Source: Serratia inhibens (lineage in GTDB: Bacteria; Pseudomonadota; Gammaproteobacteria; Enterobacterales; Enterobacteriaceae). From it: a stretch of DNA of 64,000 bases. The stretch's first letter is position 1, and each line of letters starts with the position of its first letter. The notes under the pieces are model-generated. The model was not told the origin of the DNA, ran no database searches, and was given only the letters and a program-made list of their open reading frames with translations. Location of the stretch: assembly GCF_003591175.1 (NCBI RefSeq), contig NZ_QYYG01000001.1, forward strand, positions 1,054,001 through 1,118,000. Reading direction: 5' to 3'. The position numbers and the translations under genes were made by a program. This document shows positions 1 through 9,581 of the stretch, piece by piece.

Positions 1-1230
1 TTGTCTGCCATCATGGGCAACAACCTGTTCTTCATCGGCCTGATGTTTATCGTGCTGGGTTCCGGCCTGTTCAAGACCTGTATCTCGGTAATGGTCGGCA
101 CCTTGTACAAGAAGGGCGACAACCGTCGTGACGGTGGTTTCTCGCTGTTCTATATGGGCATCAACATGGGCTCATTCATCGCCCCGCTGATCTCTGGCTG
201 GCTGATCCGCTCTCACGGCTGGCACTGGGGCTTTGGCATCGGCGGTATCGGGATGCTGGTAGCGTTGGTGATCTTCCGGGTATTTGCCGTTCCGGCAATG
301 AAACGCTATGACAGTGAAGTCGGTCTAGATTCCACCTGGAACAGCCCGGTCGCCAAGAAAAACGGTGTCGGTGCCTGGTTAATCGCATTGGCCGTCGGCG
401 TGGCGGTGATCGTCACCCTGATAGCACAAGGCGTGATCGTGATTAATCCGGTGGCAGTGGCCAGCATGCTGGTTTACGTGATTGCCGCCTCGGTGACCCT
501 GTACTTTATTTACCTGTTCGCCTTTGCCGGCCTGAGCCGCAAAGAGCGCGCTCGCCTGCTGGTGTGCTTTATCCTGTTGGTGTCCGCCGCTTTCTTCTGG
601 TCTGCGTTCGAACAGAAACCTACCTCGTTCAACCTGTTTGCCAACGACTACACCAACCGTATGATTGGCGGCTTCGAGATCCCGGCGGTATGGTTCCAGT
701 CAATCAACGCCCTGTTCATTATCCTGCTGGCACCGGTATTCAGCTGGGCCTGGCCGGCTCTGGCCCGCAACAAAGTGCGCCTGAGCAGCATCACCAAGTT
801 TGTTATCGGTATTCTGTTTGCCGCAGCGGGCTTTGGCCTGATGATGCTGGCAGCGCAGAACGTGCTGGGCAACAGCGGCGCGGGCGTATCCCCGCTGTGG
901 CTGGTGGGCAGCATTCTGATGTTGACGCTGGGTGAGCTGTGCCTGAGCCCAATCGGCCTGGCGACCATGACTCTGCTGGCGCCTGAAAGAATGCGTGGTC
1001 AGATGATGGGCCTCTGGTTCTGCGCCAGCGCATTGGGCAATCTGGCAGCCGGTCTGATTGGCGGCCATGTGAAGGCCGATCAGTTAGAAATGCTGCCGAA
1101 CCTGTTCGCCCGCTGCTCGATTGCGTTGCTGATCTGCGCCGCAGTACTGACGCTGTTGATCGTACCTATCCGTCGCATGATGGAAAACACCCAGGGTAAA
1201 AGCGAACAGAAACCGGCCACCAACGTCTGA
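1..1230 (+). CDS. dtpA: Di-/tripeptide permease DtpA, C-terminal part (cut by window start)
   Basis: These are the last 409 residues of a proton-dependent oligopeptide transporter (POT/PTR2 branch of the major facilitator superfamily), an inner-membrane importer of di- and tripeptides. The window opens inside the gene, so roughly the first 90 residues are missing and the leading ttg is not a start. The protein shows a series of hydrophobic segments, the stretch FFWSAFEQ (residues 198-205) and a late GELCLSPIGLA segment typical of the family, and closely resembles enterobacterial DtpA (TppB) throughout. The stop is TGA at 1228-1230 and a terminator follows within 30 bases. DtpB is the nearest alternative. 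Confidence 0.9.
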   Translation: MSAIMGNNLFFIGLMFIVLGSGLFKTCISVMVGTLYKKGDNRRDGGFSLFYMGINMGSFIAPLISGWLIRSHGWHWGFGIGGIGMLVALVIFRVFAVPAMKRYDSEVGLDSTWNSPVAKKNGVGAWLIALAVGVAVIVTLIAQGVIVINPVAVASMLVYVIAASVTLYFIYLFAFAGLSRKERARLLVCFILLVSAAFFWSAFEQKPTSFNLFANDYTNRMIGGFEIPAVWFQSINALFIILLAPVFSWAWPALARNKVRLSSITKFVIGILFAAAGFGLMMLAAQNVLGNSGAGVSPLWLVGSILMLTLGELCLSPIGLATMTLLAPERMRGQMMGLWFCASALGNLAAGLIGGHVKADQLEMLPNLFARCSIALLICAAVLTLLIVPIRRMMENTQGKSEQKPATNV

Positions 1231-1252
1231 TCGCCGTTCCACTTTGCCCTTC

Positions 1253-1280
1253 AGCCAGCGCCTGGTGCGCTGGCTTTTTT
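1253..1280 (+). terminator. Rho-independent terminator of dtpA
   Basis: A perfect 9-bp stem (agccagcgc at 1253-1261 with gcgctggct at 1267-1275) has a 5-base loop and runs straight into six T. It lies 23 bases after the dtpA stop and touches the 3' end of the opposing VOC gene. Confidence 0.9.
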
Positions 1281-1677
1281 ATTCTCCCCACGCCTGCCGT
1301 TGCAGCACCACGCGGTAACCGTCCAGGTCTTCGAAGGTCTGCCCGCAGTTATCCCAATAAGGGTTGTAAGAAGCCACGTGCCGAAAGCCGGCGGCCAGCA
1401 TACGGCGACATCCTGCGAGCCACTCCCCTTCCTGCGGCAGATAAAACACCAGCAGGTGATCCTGCGTTGGCGCCGGCCCCACCCTTATGCCGCGATGGTG
1501 GGTAAACTCCAGGTGGTAGCCGTGTTGCGGATGCCCGACCATTACGCCGTCAAACCCCTGGTGATCGGCAAATTCGCCCAACCGTTCGAACCCTAATCCC
1601 TGGCAGTACATTGCAGCAATTTCCTGCAGACGATCGGTCGGGCGGGCAATACGCAGCACCGCGTTGGCTATCGGCAT
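1279..1677 (-). CDS. VOC-family (glyoxalase/bleomycin-resistance fold) protein
   Basis: A 132-residue single-domain protein of the vicinal-oxygen-chelate type: a beta-alpha-beta fold used by metal-dependent glyoxalases, dioxygenases and drug-binding proteins. Visible family features are the N-terminal RIARPTDRLQEIAAMYCQGLGF segment (as pieces RIARPTDRL and YCQGLGF), a central HLEFTHH strand and the C-terminal DLDGYRVVLQ strand ending in a metal-ligand-like acidic region. Its ATG shares one base with the stop of the upstream YeeE-type gene (TAATG), so it is the last gene of the arsR-pmpA-pmpB operon. The substrate cannot be told from sequence; the operon suggests a role around reactive sulfur or electrophiles. 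Confidence 0.75.
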   Translation of the reverse strand: MPIANAVLRIARPTDRLQEIAAMYCQGLGFERLGEFADHQGFDGVMVGHPQHGYHLEFTHHRGIRVGPAPTQDHLLVFYLPQEGEWLAGCRRMLAAGFRHVASYNPYWDNCGQTFEDLDGYRVVLQRQAWGE

Positions 1678-2096
1678 TATTTTCTCCGTATCATCATGAA
1701 TTCATACAGCACCATGCCCGCCAGCATCGCCGCCACGAACAACCAGCCGGGTAACGAGCCCGCCCCCGCGAGCACCCACGCCGGCCCGGGGCAGATACCC
1801 GCCATGCCCCAGCCAATGCCGAACAACGCACTGCCTGCCAGTAAACGACGGTCCAGACGGCGATTCGTGGGAATGAGCAACGTCTCGCCCAACAGCGTTC
1901 TCTGTCGACGCCGGGCCCACAAAAAAGCCGGAGCCGCTACCGCAATCGCCCCCACCATGACCAGAGCCAACGACGGGTCCCAATGACCGGTGATATCGAG
2001 AAAGGCCACCACCTTGGCCGGGTCGGCCATACCGGCGATAATCAGACCCAAACCGAAGATAATCCCGCTCAGCAACGCAAATAAAATCCTGAACAT
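1677..2096 (-). CDS. YeeE/YedE-family sulfur transport half-protein (PmpB-like, DUF6691)
   Basis: A 139-residue membrane protein with about four hydrophobic segments. It belongs to the second type of YeeE/YedE half-protein (called PmpB or DUF6691), whose relatives are linked to uptake of thiosulfate or other sulfur species. The family motif with a conserved cysteine is present as GICPGPAW near residue 105. The ATG at 2096 was chosen because it begins MFRILFALLSG and sits 4 bases after the stop of the partner gene; an upstream in-frame start would overlap that partner. It probably works with the neighbouring PmpA-like protein as one transporter. Substrate is inferred from family only. Confidence 0.8.
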   Translation of the reverse strand: MFRILFALLSGIIFGLGLIIAGMADPAKVVAFLDITGHWDPSLALVMVGAIAVAAPAFLWARRRQRTLLGETLLIPTNRRLDRRLLAGSALFGIGWGMAGICPGPAWVLAGAGSLPGWLFVAAMLAGMVLYEFMMIRRK

Positions 2097-2100
2097 GGTT

Positions 2101-2535
2101 TTAGCCCCCCGCCAGATGACGAACAACCCAGACGGTAATAAATCCCAGCAACATAAATACCGCCGTGGCTGCCAGCGAACGCGGTGCCAACCTCGCCATG
2201 CCGCATACGCCGTGGCCGCTGGTGCACCCGCCTCCTAGCCGGGTCCCCAGGCCGACCAACAACCCGGCCGCCATCAACCACAGGCTGCCGCCGCTGACCG
2301 GCATTTCCGGTAAAGGGCCGACAATACGATACAACCAGGGGGAAATCAGCAACCCGACAAGAAATGCGCCGCGCCACGCTTTTTCCGCACCGCCTGGCGT
2401 CAACAAACCGCCGGTGATACCGCTGATACCGGCGATGCGCCCGTTGAACACCAACAACAGCGCCACCGCAATGCCGATAATACCCCCGCCGGCCAATGCG
2501 GAAAACGGTGTGAAATGCAGCCAGTCAATGGTCAT
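2101..2535 (-). CDS. YeeE/YedE-family sulfur transport half-protein (PmpA-like)
   Basis: A 144-residue inner-membrane protein with the YeeE/YedE signature LGGGCTSGHGVCG (about residues 98-110), in which the cysteine is the residue used by the thiosulfate transporter TsuA family to pass its substrate. It has about four membrane segments and forms half of a full transporter, the other half being the next gene. Its ATG at 2535 overlaps the ArsR stop as ATGA, showing translational coupling. Context with a two-cysteine ArsR regulator suggests induction by sulfide or persulfide. The exact substrate is not shown by the sequence. Confidence 0.82.
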   Translation of the reverse strand: MTIDWLHFTPFSALAGGGIIGIAVALLLVFNGRIAGISGITGGLLTPGGAEKAWRGAFLVGLLISPWLYRIVGPLPEMPVSGGSLWLMAAGLLVGLGTRLGGGCTSGHGVCGMARLAPRSLAATAVFMLLGFITVWVVRHLAGG

Positions 2536-2843
2536 AATGTCGCTCCCGGAGCCGGGCAATAAAGTTGATACAAGGTGCTGAGGATCGTCAGCGCTTTTTC
2601 ATCGCTGACGGCATAGTAAATCTGCTTGCCCTCACGCCGCGTTGACACCAGTCCTTCCTGTCGCAATACGCCCAATTGCTGGGAAAGCGTCGGCTGACGG
2701 ATCTCCAGCGCCTGCGCCAGTTCACCGACCGACATCTCCCGCTGGCTGAGCTGACACAGCAACAGCAAGCGATCCTCATTGCCCAACGCCCGCAGCAGCG
2801 CCCCGGCCTGCGCCGCCGCCTGCCGCATACTGTCGATATTCAT
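2532..2843 (-). CDS. ArsR-family sulfur-responsive repressor (BigR/YgaV type)
   Basis: A 103-residue winged-helix repressor. The helix-turn-helix lies near residues 38-62 (SVGELAQALEIRQPTLSQQL) followed by the wing REGKQIYYAV. Cys30 (LLLLCQLS) and Cys96 (YQLYCPAP) occupy the positions of the two redox cysteines of BigR, SqrR and YgaV, which form a disulfide or polysulfide bridge when persulfides are present and then leave DNA. ATG 2843 (MNIDSMRQ) is preferred over a longer frame because the longer N-terminus would run through the promoter. It is first in a four-gene operon with two YeeE-type genes and a VOC gene. Self-regulation through the AT-rich palindrome upstream is likely. Confidence 0.85.
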   Translation of the reverse strand: MNIDSMRQAAAQAGALLRALGNEDRLLLLCQLSQREMSVGELAQALEIRQPTLSQQLGVLRQEGLVSTRREGKQIYYAVSDEKALTILSTLYQLYCPAPGATL

Positions 2844-2862
2844 AGTGTCCTCAAGACAATTC

Positions 2863-2888
2863 ATAAAATTATATATTGTATATTTATA
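2863..2888 (-). promoter_or_regulatory. AT-rich palindrome, likely ArsR/BigR operator and promoter
   Basis: Between the divergent ArsR and AraC genes an AT-rich dyad (ataaaattatata - ttg - tatatttat) begins 20 bases upstream of the ArsR ATG. Known BigR/YgaV operators are AT-rich dyads in the same place. The match is by character, not to an exact consensus. Confidence 0.45.
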
Positions 2889-2984
2889 GACTATAATCCA
2901 GCACCGCACCAGAGACTGGTGTGAAATGTGCCGGCATGGCATGCTGCCATTACGCCTTTCCACCGCGCGGAGATACCGCTACAG

Positions 2985-3746
2985 ATGCTGCTTTGCCATG
3001 ACTTGATGCCAACCAACCGGTCGATTGTGCCGATTGCCAAAGATTATCAACACGGCGATTTCGAGCCCCTTCACCACCATAACTGTGCGCAGCTGATCCA
3101 CAGCCTTAGCGGCGTGGTGCAGGTAAACACCCGTCTGGGCAGTTGGGTAGTGCCGCCAGGCCGCGGCGTCTGGTTGCCGGCACGGATGGAGCATAGCCTG
3201 CGCATCACCGGCAAAGTGGCGGCCAGAGCGCTGTTTGTCGATCCGTTGGCACGTGCCGATCTGCCTGCGCAGTGCGAGGTGGTGCAAATCTCACCGCTGC
3301 TGCGCGAGCTGATTATCTGCGCGATGGACATCCCGGTGGATTACCCGCCAGGCGGACGTGAAGATCGGATAATGGAACTGATCCTGGACGAGCTGCGTGT
3401 CTTGCCCATTCTGCCACTGCATTTGCCGGAGCCACGCGACGAAGTCCTGCTGACGCTATGCCGGCATATTCAGCAATCGCTGGCGCAACCCTGGGAGTTA
3501 GAGCAGGCAGCCGGTTATATCAGCGTCAGCGGCCGCACCTTGTCGCGCCGCTTTCAGCGTGAAACCGGACTGCGCTTTGGCGACTGGGTCCGCCGCGCCC
3601 GGCTGCTGGCGGCGCTGAATGCTCTGGCGGCCGGCCACTCGGTGCTGGAAGTGGCGCTGGACCTGGGTTATGACAGCCCCAGCGCCTTCAGCGCCATGTT
3701 TCGCCGCCTGCTGGGCGTCGCCCCGAGCGTTTATTTCACCAGATAG
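2985..3746 (+). CDS. AraC-family regulator with N-terminal cupin
   Basis: A transcription regulator of about 253 residues with an N-terminal cupin-like sensor ([18 protein letters not shown] and [17 protein letters not shown]) and a C-terminal pair of AraC helix-turn-helix motifs ([18 protein letters not shown] and [20 protein letters not shown]). This arrangement is common in regulators of neighbouring exporters or catabolic genes. The start is uncertain: GTG 2928, ATG 2985 and ATG 3006 are in frame; ATG 2985 has GGAG 12 bases upstream. Its last 16 bases overlap the 3' end of the convergent leuA. It faces the ArsR operon, but nothing shows that it controls it. Confidence 0.85.
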   Translation: MLLCHDLMPTNRSIVPIAKDYQHGDFEPLHHHNCAQLIHSLSGVVQVNTRLGSWVVPPGRGVWLPARMEHSLRITGKVAARALFVDPLARADLPAQCEVVQISPLLRELIICAMDIPVDYPPGGREDRIMELILDELRVLPILPLHLPEPRDEVLLTLCRHIQQSLAQPWELEQAAGYISVSGRTLSRRFQRETGLRFGDWVRRARLLAALNALAAGHSVLEVALDLGYDSPSAFSAMFRRLLGVAPSVYFTR

Positions 3747-5401
3747 CGCCCGGCGACGTTAAACAACGCCTGCAGCGAGGCGCTGGCGGAATCGACGTCG
3801 ATCCCAACGCCATAAGCCGCCTCACCGTGTGCCAGAGTGCAACGTATGTAAGCCACGGCGCGGCTGTGACTCTGATGGCCCAGGGTATGTTCGTGATAAT
3901 CCTCAATCGCCAGCGTCAGGCCAAAGCGCTGGCGCAACGCATCCACCGCGCTGGACAGCAAACCGTTCCCTACCCCCATCAGCCGCTGTTGTTGCTCTTC
4001 GAACAGTACCCGGGCGCTGAAACTGTAAGCTTCAACGCCATGGCTTTCGGTCTGATAACTCAGCAATTGCAGGCTCGGCTGTTCAACCAGCCCGTAAGTC
4101 GTGCGGAACAGCCGCCACAGCTCGGCGGTGGTCATCTCTTTACCGCTGCCGTCCGTCGCCTGTTGCACCACCTTGCTGAAATCAATCTGCAGCCCGCGCG
4201 GCAACGACAGGCCGTGATTCTGTTCCAGCAGCCAGGCTGCACCACTTTTGCCTGACTGGCTGTTAACCCGGATCACCGCCTCATAGCTGCAACCGACATC
4301 ACCCGGATCGAGCGGTAAGTAAGGCACCTGCCACAAGCCGTCCTGCCGCTGCTGTTGGGCGGCGAAACCTTTCTTGATGGCATCCTGGTGCGAGCCGGAA
4401 AAGGCGGTGAAAACCAGTTCGCCTGCGTAAGGATGGCGCGGATGCACCGGCAACTGGTTGCACTGTTCAACCACCTCAACCACCTGTTTCAGCTGGCTGA
4501 AATCCAGCCCCGGCGCAACGCCCTGGGTGTACAGATTGAGCGCCAGCGTCACCAGATCGACGTTGCCGGTACGCTCGCCGTTGCCGAACAGGCACCCTTC
4601 CACCCGATCGGCGCCGGCCAGCATCGCCAGTTCGGCGCAGGCCACCCCGGTACCGCGATCGTTATGCGGATGTACGCTGATCGTCACCTGCTTGCGCTGG
4701 CTGAAACGGCGGCAAAACCATTCGATCTGATCGGCATACACGTTCGGCGTACTGACCTCCACCGTTGCCGGCAGGTTGATAATCATCGGCCGCCCCGGTC
4801 CAGGCTGCCAGACATCCGCCACCGCCTCGCAAATCTCCAGCGCGAATTCCAGCTCGGTAAAGCAGAAGGTTTCCGGCGAGTACTCAAAGGTCCAGGCCGT
4901 TTCCGGCTGCAATTCGCACTGCTGGCGGATGCGCAACGCACCATTCACTGCCAAGGCTACCGTCGCCGCTTTGTCCTGCCGGAAAACAATCTCGCGGAAC
5001 ATGGGGGCAGTGGCATTGTACAAATGCACGATAGCGCGAGGGGCACCGCGCAGCGATTCAAAGGTACGATCTATCAGATCTTCACGCGACTGGGTCAACA
5101 CCTGAATGCTGACATCGTCCGGGATCAGTTGCTCATCAATCAGCGAGCGCACAAAATCAAAATCCGTTTGCGACGCCGAGGGGAACGCCACCTCAATCTC
5201 TTTAAACCCGCACTGCAACAGCAGCTGGTAGAACTGGCGTTTACGGGCGTTATCCATAGGTTCCGCCAGTGCCTGGCTGCCGTCACGCAGATCGCTGGAG
5301 CACCAACGCGGAGCCTGTTCAAGGGTGCGGCCGGGCCATTGGCGATCCGGTAACGCCACCGGTGGGAACGGGCGATATTTGCTTGAAGGGTTGGTTAACA
5401 T
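3731..5401 (-). CDS. leuA: 2-isopropylmalate synthase, LeuA2 type
   Basis: A 556-residue enzyme that condenses acetyl-CoA with 2-oxoisovalerate in the first committed step of leucine synthesis. It has the DRE-TIM metallolyase features: [10 protein letters not shown] near residue 36, the metal-binding [10 protein letters not shown] segment and the [10 protein letters not shown] loop near residue 255, then the C-terminal regulatory domain where leucine normally acts. Length and N-terminus ([12 protein letters not shown]) match the 'type 2' LeuA found alone in many proteobacteria rather than the leuABCD enzyme. ATG 5401 has CCAGGAG just upstream. The gene stands alone; a possible leader ORF rich in cysteine lies before it. 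Confidence 0.9.
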   Translation of the reverse strand: MLTNPSSKYRPFPPVALPDRQWPGRTLEQAPRWCSSDLRDGSQALAEPMDNARKRQFYQLLLQCGFKEIEVAFPSASQTDFDFVRSLIDEQLIPDDVSIQVLTQSREDLIDRTFESLRGAPRAIVHLYNATAPMFREIVFRQDKAATVALAVNGALRIRQQCELQPETAWTFEYSPETFCFTELEFALEICEAVADVWQPGPGRPMIINLPATVEVSTPNVYADQIEWFCRRFSQRKQVTISVHPHNDRGTGVACAELAMLAGADRVEGCLFGNGERTGNVDLVTLALNLYTQGVAPGLDFSQLKQVVEVVEQCNQLPVHPRHPYAGELVFTAFSGSHQDAIKKGFAAQQQRQDGLWQVPYLPLDPGDVGCSYEAVIRVNSQSGKSGAAWLLEQNHGLSLPRGLQIDFSKVVQQATDGSGKEMTTAELWRLFRTTYGLVEQPSLQLLSYQTESHGVEAYSFSARVLFEEQQQRLMGVGNGLLSSAVDALRQRFGLTLAIEDYHEHTLGHQSHSRAVAYIRCTLAHGEAAYGVGIDVDSASASLQALFNVAGRYLVK

Positions 5402-5451
5402 GGCGATCTCCTGGGGTGGTCGTAGACAATGCCTTATTATTTCCCACCACG

Positions 5452-5556
5452 TTATTCGCTGCTCCCGCTTAGCGGACAATCGTCGTCGCAAAACGGACAA
5501 CAAAAAAATTTGCATCCTGCGCCAACGAGACAACAATTACTTCTGACGTATGTCAT
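5452..5556 (-). CDS. Possible cysteine-rich leader peptide upstream of leuA
   Basis: A 34-codon ATG-to-TAA frame lies 50 bases before the leuA start on the same strand. Its product has seven cysteines (residues 8, 9, 15, 19, 20, 23 and 27), including [14 protein letters not shown]. No good ribosome site is visible before the ATG. A short palindrome, ccgcttagcgg, lies inside its 3' end. It may be chance or a regulatory leader; no family is recognised. Confidence 0.2.
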   Translation of the reverse strand: MTYVRSNCCLVGAGCKFFCCPFCDDDCPLSGSSE

Positions 5557-5612
5557 GACACTTTGGCGCTGCCAAAACCCTTTCATTAACCTCACTGTGA
5601 CTGGAGACGGAC

Positions 5613-5990
5613 ATGAGCCTGTATGCAACCCTGGAAGACGCTATCGAAGCCGCGCGCGAGGAGTTTATTGAATCCGCCGAAGGCGGCAATGACGATGAAA
5701 CGCCGGTACCGCAACAGTTCAATCTGCAAAAATACGTGATGTTGGACGGTGATATCATGTGGCAGGCCGAGTTCTTTGAGGACGAAGGGGAATCGGTCGA
5801 GTGTTTCACGCTACGCAGCGGCGCTGCCGCCCAGGCCATTTTCGACGGTGACTACGACGAAGTGGAAATCAGTGCGGAATGGATAGAGGAAAATACGCTG
5901 CACGAGTGGGAGGAAGGAGATTTCCAGCTCGATCCGCCGTTGGATACCGAAGAGGGTCAGGCTGCCGCCGACGAGTGGGACGAACGCTGA
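5613..5990 (+). CDS. msyB: Acidic protein MsyB
   Basis: A very acidic 125-residue protein nearly identical in layout to E. coli MsyB: it begins MSLYATLEDAIEAAREEF, has the central DGDIMWQAEFF segment and ends DTEEGQAAADEWDER. MsyB was found as a multicopy suppressor of secY/secA defects; its molecular role is unsettled and expression in E. coli is raised in stationary phase. GGAGACGG lies 5 bases before the ATG. The gene sits near yceK and mdoGH, as in E. coli, although leuA and an acetyltransferase gene are the immediate neighbours here. Confidence 0.93.
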   Translation: MSLYATLEDAIEAAREEFIESAEGGNDDETPVPQQFNLQKYVMLDGDIMWQAEFFEDEGESVECFTLRSGAAAQAIFDGDYDEVEISAEWIEENTLHEWEEGDFQLDPPLDTEEGQAAADEWDER

Positions 5991-6060
5991 ATAACCTCGG
6001 GCAGGTGCCGGTTGATATCCGTTCCTGCCCGAACCCCATAATGTTCGCCCAGGAGGCCTA

Positions 6061-6621
6061 ATGATCGTCCGCCAGGCATGCAGCACCGATTACCCCGCTA
6101 TCCTGCAACTGCAGTCGCAAAATACCCCGGCAAACCTTAGCGAGAGCCAAAAACGGCAAGGGTTTATCGTCTCGCGTATGGATGAGGCTCAGTTAGAAAG
6201 CATTAACCGGCACCTGGGCATTCTGGTGGCGGTTGAAGAGCGCGCATTGGTGGGCTTTGTCTGCCTGATGCCAACCGATATGCAGCCGCGCCCGCCGGTG
6301 GTGGATGCGATGCTGGATACGCTCGGCAATCAGTCATTCAACGGCCGGGCACTCCGTGAGCAGAAGGTGTTTTTGTATGGTCCGGTGTGCCTTGATATCG
6401 CCTGGCGCGGCAAAGGGGTGCTGAAACAGTTGTTCGCTGCCGTCAAGGCATGCACCTGCGATGAATTCGATGTCGGCGCGCTGTTTGTTGACGACGACAA
6501 CCCGCATTCACTGACCGCCCACGAGCAAGGGTTGAAGATGACGGTGCTGGCGCCCTTCCGCTGCGGCCGGCACGGATATCAGTTGCTGGTGTTCGCCACA
6601 CGGGATCCGATTTACTCGTAA
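6061..6621 (+). CDS. GNAT-family N-acetyltransferase
   Basis: A 186-residue protein with the GNAT acetyl-CoA binding core: strand beta4 and the pyrophosphate loop are seen as GPVCLDIAWRGKGVLKQLF (residues ~121-139, with RGKGV matching the R/Q-x-x-G-x-G/A rule). Such enzymes move an acetyl group from acetyl-CoA to an amine or protein. AGGAGG precedes the ATG by a few bases. It follows msyB by 70 bases on the same strand and its end overlaps the convergent yceK end by 10 bases. The substrate cannot be predicted. Confidence 0.8.
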   Translation: MIVRQACSTDYPAILQLQSQNTPANLSESQKRQGFIVSRMDEAQLESINRHLGILVAVEERALVGFVCLMPTDMQPRPPVVDAMLDTLGNQSFNGRALREQKVFLYGPVCLDIAWRGKGVLKQLFAAVKACTCDEFDVGALFVDDDNPHSLTAHEQGLKMTVLAPFRCGRHGYQLLVFATRDPIYS

Positions 6622-6857
6622 GGCCCGTACTGCGCATCGAACGGCAACATAAAGGTATCCACCACCATCGATAGCGGCACGTCAATTACCGTGATGTAGC
6701 GCCAGGGCGTATCACGCAGATCCCATTGCACGCCCGGGTAATATTGATGGCCATGCCCGGCGCCGGGCACCGTGCGGCTGATGATGCTGCCGCAACCGGT
6801 TAACGCCATCACGCCTGCCGCCAGCAACGCCAGACGGATTAAAGAAGAGAAGTTCAC
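6612..6857 (-). CDS. yceK: YceK/YidQ-family small lipoprotein
   Basis: An 81-residue lipoprotein close to E. coli YceK. It has a signal peptide with the lipobox ALTGC followed by GSIISRTVPGAGHGHQYYPG, then WDLRDTPWRY and the C-terminal FDAQYGPYE. The start is taken as GTG 6857 (VNFSSLIRLALL); longer frames add a sequence with no signal character. It lies downstream of mdoH on the same strand, as in E. coli, but a strong terminator separates them. Its function is unknown; the protein is expected on the periplasmic face of a membrane. Confidence 0.85.
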   Translation of the reverse strand: MNFSSLIRLALLAAGVMALTGCGSIISRTVPGAGHGHQYYPGVQWDLRDTPWRYITVIDVPLSMVVDTFMLPFDAQYGPYE

Positions 6858-6962
6858 AAAATTGGCTCTTGACCCTGGTTGTTCTGAAGATAAACAACGC
6901 CCCGCGCGGATGTTAGCACAGTTTCCCACCGGCAGTTTGTCGGCATTGCGTAAGCGAAAGGC

Positions 6963-6998
6963 CAAAAAAAACGGGGAACACGCAACGCGCATTCCCCG
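6963..6998 (-). terminator. Rho-independent terminator of mdoGH
   Basis: On the minus strand a stem cggggaa/ttccccg (6992-6998 with 6972-6978) is followed by eight T (6964-6971). It lies just after the mdoH stop at 7020. Confidence 0.85.
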
Positions 6999-7019
6999 CT
7001 TGGGCTACCCGATCAGCGC

Positions 7020-9581
7020 CTAGCGCCGTCCAACCGGATGAGCCAGTTCGTTATGCGGCAGTTGCTGATAGTGTTCACGCCAGGCATTGCCTTCCGGCAG
7101 CAACCAGACGCGCTGATGCAGACGCGACAGCGCTACCGGATCGCTCAGCAGCTCCAGTCGTTTGCCCTTCACCAGTTTTTCCGGCCCCAACTGCAACGCC
7201 TCAGTCACCCGTTCTTCACGGTTACGCTCAATCGCCCCGCGCAGGTGGTGACGCGCCGTCGCCAGCGCCGTTGCCAATGCGTTGAATGACGGGTTAACCA
7301 CCGCGTGCATAAAGCCATTGGCCAGCGCGCGCTCACGGTTAAGCTGCAGATACTCTTCCGTCGCCAACAGTTCGCGCGGCGGTGAGTATTCTTCCGGGAT
7401 CAGGAACAGTTTGGCGCGCTTGCTTTTTATGCCCAAGGTCGCGCGGCTCGACAGCGCCGACACGATCGGTGACAGGATCAGCGAGAAAACGATTGGCGAC
7501 AGCCACCACAGGAAACGCAGATCCAGCCAGGCCATACCGCCGGCCCAGACCAGGCCGAGCAGCATCTGTGAACCGTGACGCTTGAAGGCTTCGCTCCATG
7601 GCGTGTCATCATCGTCACGCTGTGGGGAGTTCCATACCACTTCCCAGCCCAGGAAAGCGCTGACCACGAACACGGTGTGGAACAGCATGCGTACCGGCGC
7701 CAACAGCACCGAGAACAGCATTTCCATCAGCATCGACATCAGCAGACGGAAAGCGCCGCCGTATTCTTTGGCGCCTTTGGCCCAAATCAGCACTATGCTG
7801 AGCAGTTTAGGCAAGAACAGCAGTATCAGCGTGGTGGAGAACAGCGCTATCGCCAGCTCCGGACGCCACTGCGGCCATACCGGGAACAGCTGACGCGGCT
7901 GCAGAAAGTACTGCGGCTCCATCAGGGTATGCACCACCTGCAATGCCGTCGACAGTGCCAGGAACATAAACCACAACGGCGCCGACAGATAAGACATCAC
8001 ACCGGTCAGGAATACCGCACGGTGCACCGGGTGCATGCCTTTGACCAGGAACAAGCGGAAGTTCATCAGGTTACCGTGACACCAGCGACGGTCGCGCTTC
8101 AGTTCATCCAGCAGGTTCGGCGGCAACTCTTCATAACTGCCCGGCAGGTCATAGGCAATCCACACGCCCCAACCTGCACGACGCATCAGCGCGGCTTCCA
8201 CGAAGTCATGCGACATGATGGAACCGGCGAAAGAGCCTTCGCCAGGCAGCGGCGCCAGCGCACAGTGCTCGATAAACGGCTTCACGCGGATAATCGCGTT
8301 ATGGCCCCAGTAGTGCGACTCGCCCAACTGCCAGAAATGCAGACCGGCGGTGAACAACGGCCCGTAGACCCGGGTGGCAAACTGCTGCACGCGAGCATAC
8401 AGCGTATCCATACCCGAAGCCTTTGGCGCGGACTGGATGATACCGGCGTTCGGATTGGCCTCCATCAAGCGAACCAGACCGGTGAGGCACTCACCGCTCA
8501 TTACGCTGTCGGCGTCCAGAATCACCATGTAGCTATACTCGCCACCCCAACGACGGCAGAAGTCGTCGATGTTGCCGCTTTTGCGTTTCACGCGGCGACG
8601 GCGACGGCGGTAGAAGATACGACCATGACCGTCTACATCGCGGCACAGTTCCATCCAGGCCTTCTGTTCCGCCATGCAGATATCCGGATCGTAACTGTCG
8701 CTCAGCACGTAAATATCGAAATGCTCCAGCTGGCCGGTAGCGGCGACGGACTCATAAGTAGCACGCAGGCCGGCGAACACACGCTCGACGTCTTCGTTAC
8801 AGATCGGCATGATCAACGCGGTGCGGTGCGCCGGATCAATCGGCTCATCGCCTTTGATGGTGGAAGAGATGCTGTATTTATCTTTGCCAATCAGCAACTG
8901 CAGGAACCCCATCAACGCGGTCCAGAAACCGGCCGATACCCAGCAGAAAAGAATGGCGAACAGGATCAGAATGCCGGTTTGCAAGACATACGGCAGCAGT
9001 TGCAACACGGATTGCATCAGATCCTGATCCAGCATGGCCAGCGGATCGATCAGCGCCCAGCCCTGATACGGTAAAATGGTTTTCATGTACCAGGTGGCGA
9101 TGCCGGTTTGCACCAGCATCAACACCAACAGCACATAGCGACGCATCGACCCGACCACCCGCCAGCGATTTTCCGCCTCGGCTTCCTCTTTGGAAGCGTG
9201 GCGATTGTGCGGCGCGCGCCCCAGCAGAGAATCCCAAAAGCGCGCTACCGGGTTGGTACGCCAGGCTTCCGGGAACATGCTGGTACGTTTGATTGGCGGC
9301 ATCGCCTTCAGCACGGTACGGCCTTCGGCATCGGTGTCGAAATCGTCGTCGCTGACCGCATCCGGCCAAGCACTTTCGATACGCGTTTTGACCGAGGCCA
9401 GCGCCACGTCATCCGCCGGCAGCGTATTAACGTTGGCATCGGCGGCGCCCATCTTGCGATGCAGCGCCTCCAGTGCCTGGCCGTCATCTGCCGCCGGCTG
9501 TGGTTTAAGCGCCTCCGACCGCTCAGCGGTCAGAGGCATTGCCGCAAGATAATCCTGGGCAGATTGAGTAAGCTTATTCAT
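7020..9581 (-). CDS. mdoH: Glucans biosynthesis glucosyltransferase H
   Basis: An 853-residue inner-membrane family-2 glycosyltransferase that makes the beta-1,2-linked glucose backbone of osmoregulated periplasmic glucans from UDP-glucose. Seen in the sequence: an N-terminal cytosolic part, two membrane segments, the catalytic domain with [12 protein letters not shown] (metal-binding DxD type) and [11 protein letters not shown] (the Q/RxxRW-like product site), then about six more membrane segments. E. coli MdoH is 847 residues. ATG 9581 lies inside the end of mdoG (8-base overlap), so translation is coupled. It works with periplasmic MdoG; MdoC is encoded divergently. Confidence 0.96.
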   Translation of the reverse strand: MNKLTQSAQDYLAAMPLTAERSEALKPQPAADDGQALEALHRKMGAADANVNTLPADDVALASVKTRIESAWPDAVSDDDFDTDAEGRTVLKAMPPIKRTSMFPEAWRTNPVARFWDSLLGRAPHNRHASKEEAEAENRWRVVGSMRRYVLLVLMLVQTGIATWYMKTILPYQGWALIDPLAMLDQDLMQSVLQLLPYVLQTGILILFAILFCWVSAGFWTALMGFLQLLIGKDKYSISSTIKGDEPIDPAHRTALIMPICNEDVERVFAGLRATYESVAATGQLEHFDIYVLSDSYDPDICMAEQKAWMELCRDVDGHGRIFYRRRRRRVKRKSGNIDDFCRRWGGEYSYMVILDADSVMSGECLTGLVRLMEANPNAGIIQSAPKASGMDTLYARVQQFATRVYGPLFTAGLHFWQLGESHYWGHNAIIRVKPFIEHCALAPLPGEGSFAGSIMSHDFVEAALMRRAGWGVWIAYDLPGSYEELPPNLLDELKRDRRWCHGNLMNFRLFLVKGMHPVHRAVFLTGVMSYLSAPLWFMFLALSTALQVVHTLMEPQYFLQPRQLFPVWPQWRPELAIALFSTTLILLFLPKLLSIVLIWAKGAKEYGGAFRLLMSMLMEMLFSVLLAPVRMLFHTVFVVSAFLGWEVVWNSPQRDDDDTPWSEAFKRHGSQMLLGLVWAGGMAWLDLRFLWWLSPIVFSLILSPIVSALSSRATLGIKSKRAKLFLIPEEYSPPRELLATEEYLQLNRERALANGFMHAVVNPSFNALATALATARHHLRGAIERNREERVTEALQLGPEKLVKGKRLELLSDPVALSRLHQRVWLLPEGNAWREHYQQLPHNELAHPVGRR

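Noticed and set aside
4355-5353. Long plus-strand open frame (332 aa) inside leuA
   Set aside because: It lies fully antisense to a well-conserved enzyme gene, has no ribosome site and gives a composition typical of a shadow frame.
7575-9074. Plus-strand open frame (499 aa) inside mdoH
   Set aside because: His/Gln/Arg-rich antisense product of a conserved gene; shadow of GC-rich codon use.
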